A stretch of 6,056 nt of DNA, taken from contig JAOUNK010000211.1 of the NCBI GenBank assembly GCA_029881015.1, positions 1 to 6,056 on the forward strand, read 5' to 3'. The position numbers and the translations under genes were made by a program. Positions within the stretch are counted from its first letter, which is position 1, and each line of letters opens with the position of its first letter. Shown here one piece after another: positions 5,934 to 6,056 of this stretch. The notes beneath the pieces are model-generated. The model saw only the letters and a list, made by a program, of their open reading frames with translations, was not told the origin of the DNA and made no database searches. Source of the DNA: Gammaproteobacteria bacterium. GTDB taxonomy: Bacteria > Pseudomonadota > Gammaproteobacteria > Steroidobacterales > Woeseiaceae.

Positions 5934-6056
5934 TCAGTGAGATGAAACCGTCGCTTGCGCCACCGATCGCTCGACTCGGACCTCGATCCATTCGCTGGAG
6001 TTCATTCTGGAACCATATTCAGGAAGCACGTTATCTTGGGCATGACCGACGAAGTC
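5934..6056 (-). pseudogene. Possible C-terminal end of a tyrosine recombinase (integrase), running off the window edge
   Basis: From the right edge a minus-strand frame of 40 codons reads DFVGHAQDNVLPEYGSRM, followed by NSSEWIEVRVERSVAQATV, and stops with TGA at 5934-5936. G-H followed by eight residues and then a Tyr matches the end of the tyrosine-recombinase active site (LGH-x8-Y, the last His and the nucleophile Tyr). A helix-like tail follows, as is usual. The Arg-Lys-HxxR part would lie beyond 6056. The match rests on a very short stretch, so confidence is low. Whether the gene is intact upstream cannot be seen; I list it as a partial or broken gene because the DNA next to it is scrambled. 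Confidence 0.3.

Noticed and set aside
5722..5991. An 89-codon minus-strand open frame
   Set aside because: Its sequence lacks protein-like features, while a different frame on the same strand gives convincing coding traces at 5676-5870.
1..6056. CRISPR arrays, tRNA, rRNA and complete insertion sequences
   Set aside because: I looked for regularly spaced repeats, tRNA-like arms with a T-loop and transposase motifs with terminal inverted repeats and saw none.

Overview
The window looks like a chromosomal segment from a GC-rich proteobacterium, probably a gammaproteobacterium. I base this on the codon usage of the first 4.4 kb, the Shine-Dalgarno sites, a Sec signal peptide, a lipobox and the gene content. 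Genus cannot be read from the sequence.

Region 1 (1-3430) is a compact plus-strand operon for tyrosine and phenylalanine catabolism through homogentisate. The order is 4-hydroxyphenylpyruvate dioxygenase (hpd, 148-1227), a small two-module VOC/glyoxalase-fold metalloprotein (1240-1785), a short-form fumarylacetoacetate hydrolase (1782-2789) and a zeta-class GST-type maleylacetoacetate isomerase (maiA, 2798-3430). Gaps are 12 nt, a 4-nt ATGA overlap and 8 nt. HPD makes homogentisate, MaiA isomerises maleylacetoacetate, and FAH splits fumarylacetoacetate to fumarate and acetoacetate. The gene for the step between HPD and MaiA, homogentisate 1,2-dioxygenase (hmgA), is not in the window. An uncharacterised VOC protein sits next to hpd. 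Upstream of hpd are two abutting palindromes (29-46 and 45-59) and four TTTTCRCT units, which look like an operator region.

Region 2 (3412-4374, minus strand) is a short-chain dehydrogenase/reductase. It converges on maiA with a 19-nt tail-to-tail coding overlap. It has a complete catalytic set and a clear Sec signal peptide, which is unusual for an NAD(P)-dependent enzyme.

Region 3 (about 4375-6056) is untidy accessory or decayed DNA. It holds about 490 nt with no recognisable gene, then a 55-codon C-terminal remnant of an S9-family peptidase (minus, 4863-5030). Next comes an intact small lipoprotein with a TonB C-terminal-like domain (plus, 5109-5612). At the right edge are minus-strand fragments: a 64-residue orphan C-terminus and a piece resembling the end of a tyrosine recombinase. 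The tetranucleotide CTAG was not found in 1-5040 but occurs eight times between 5050 and 5804, which suggests that the right-hand part has a different history from the catabolic operon.
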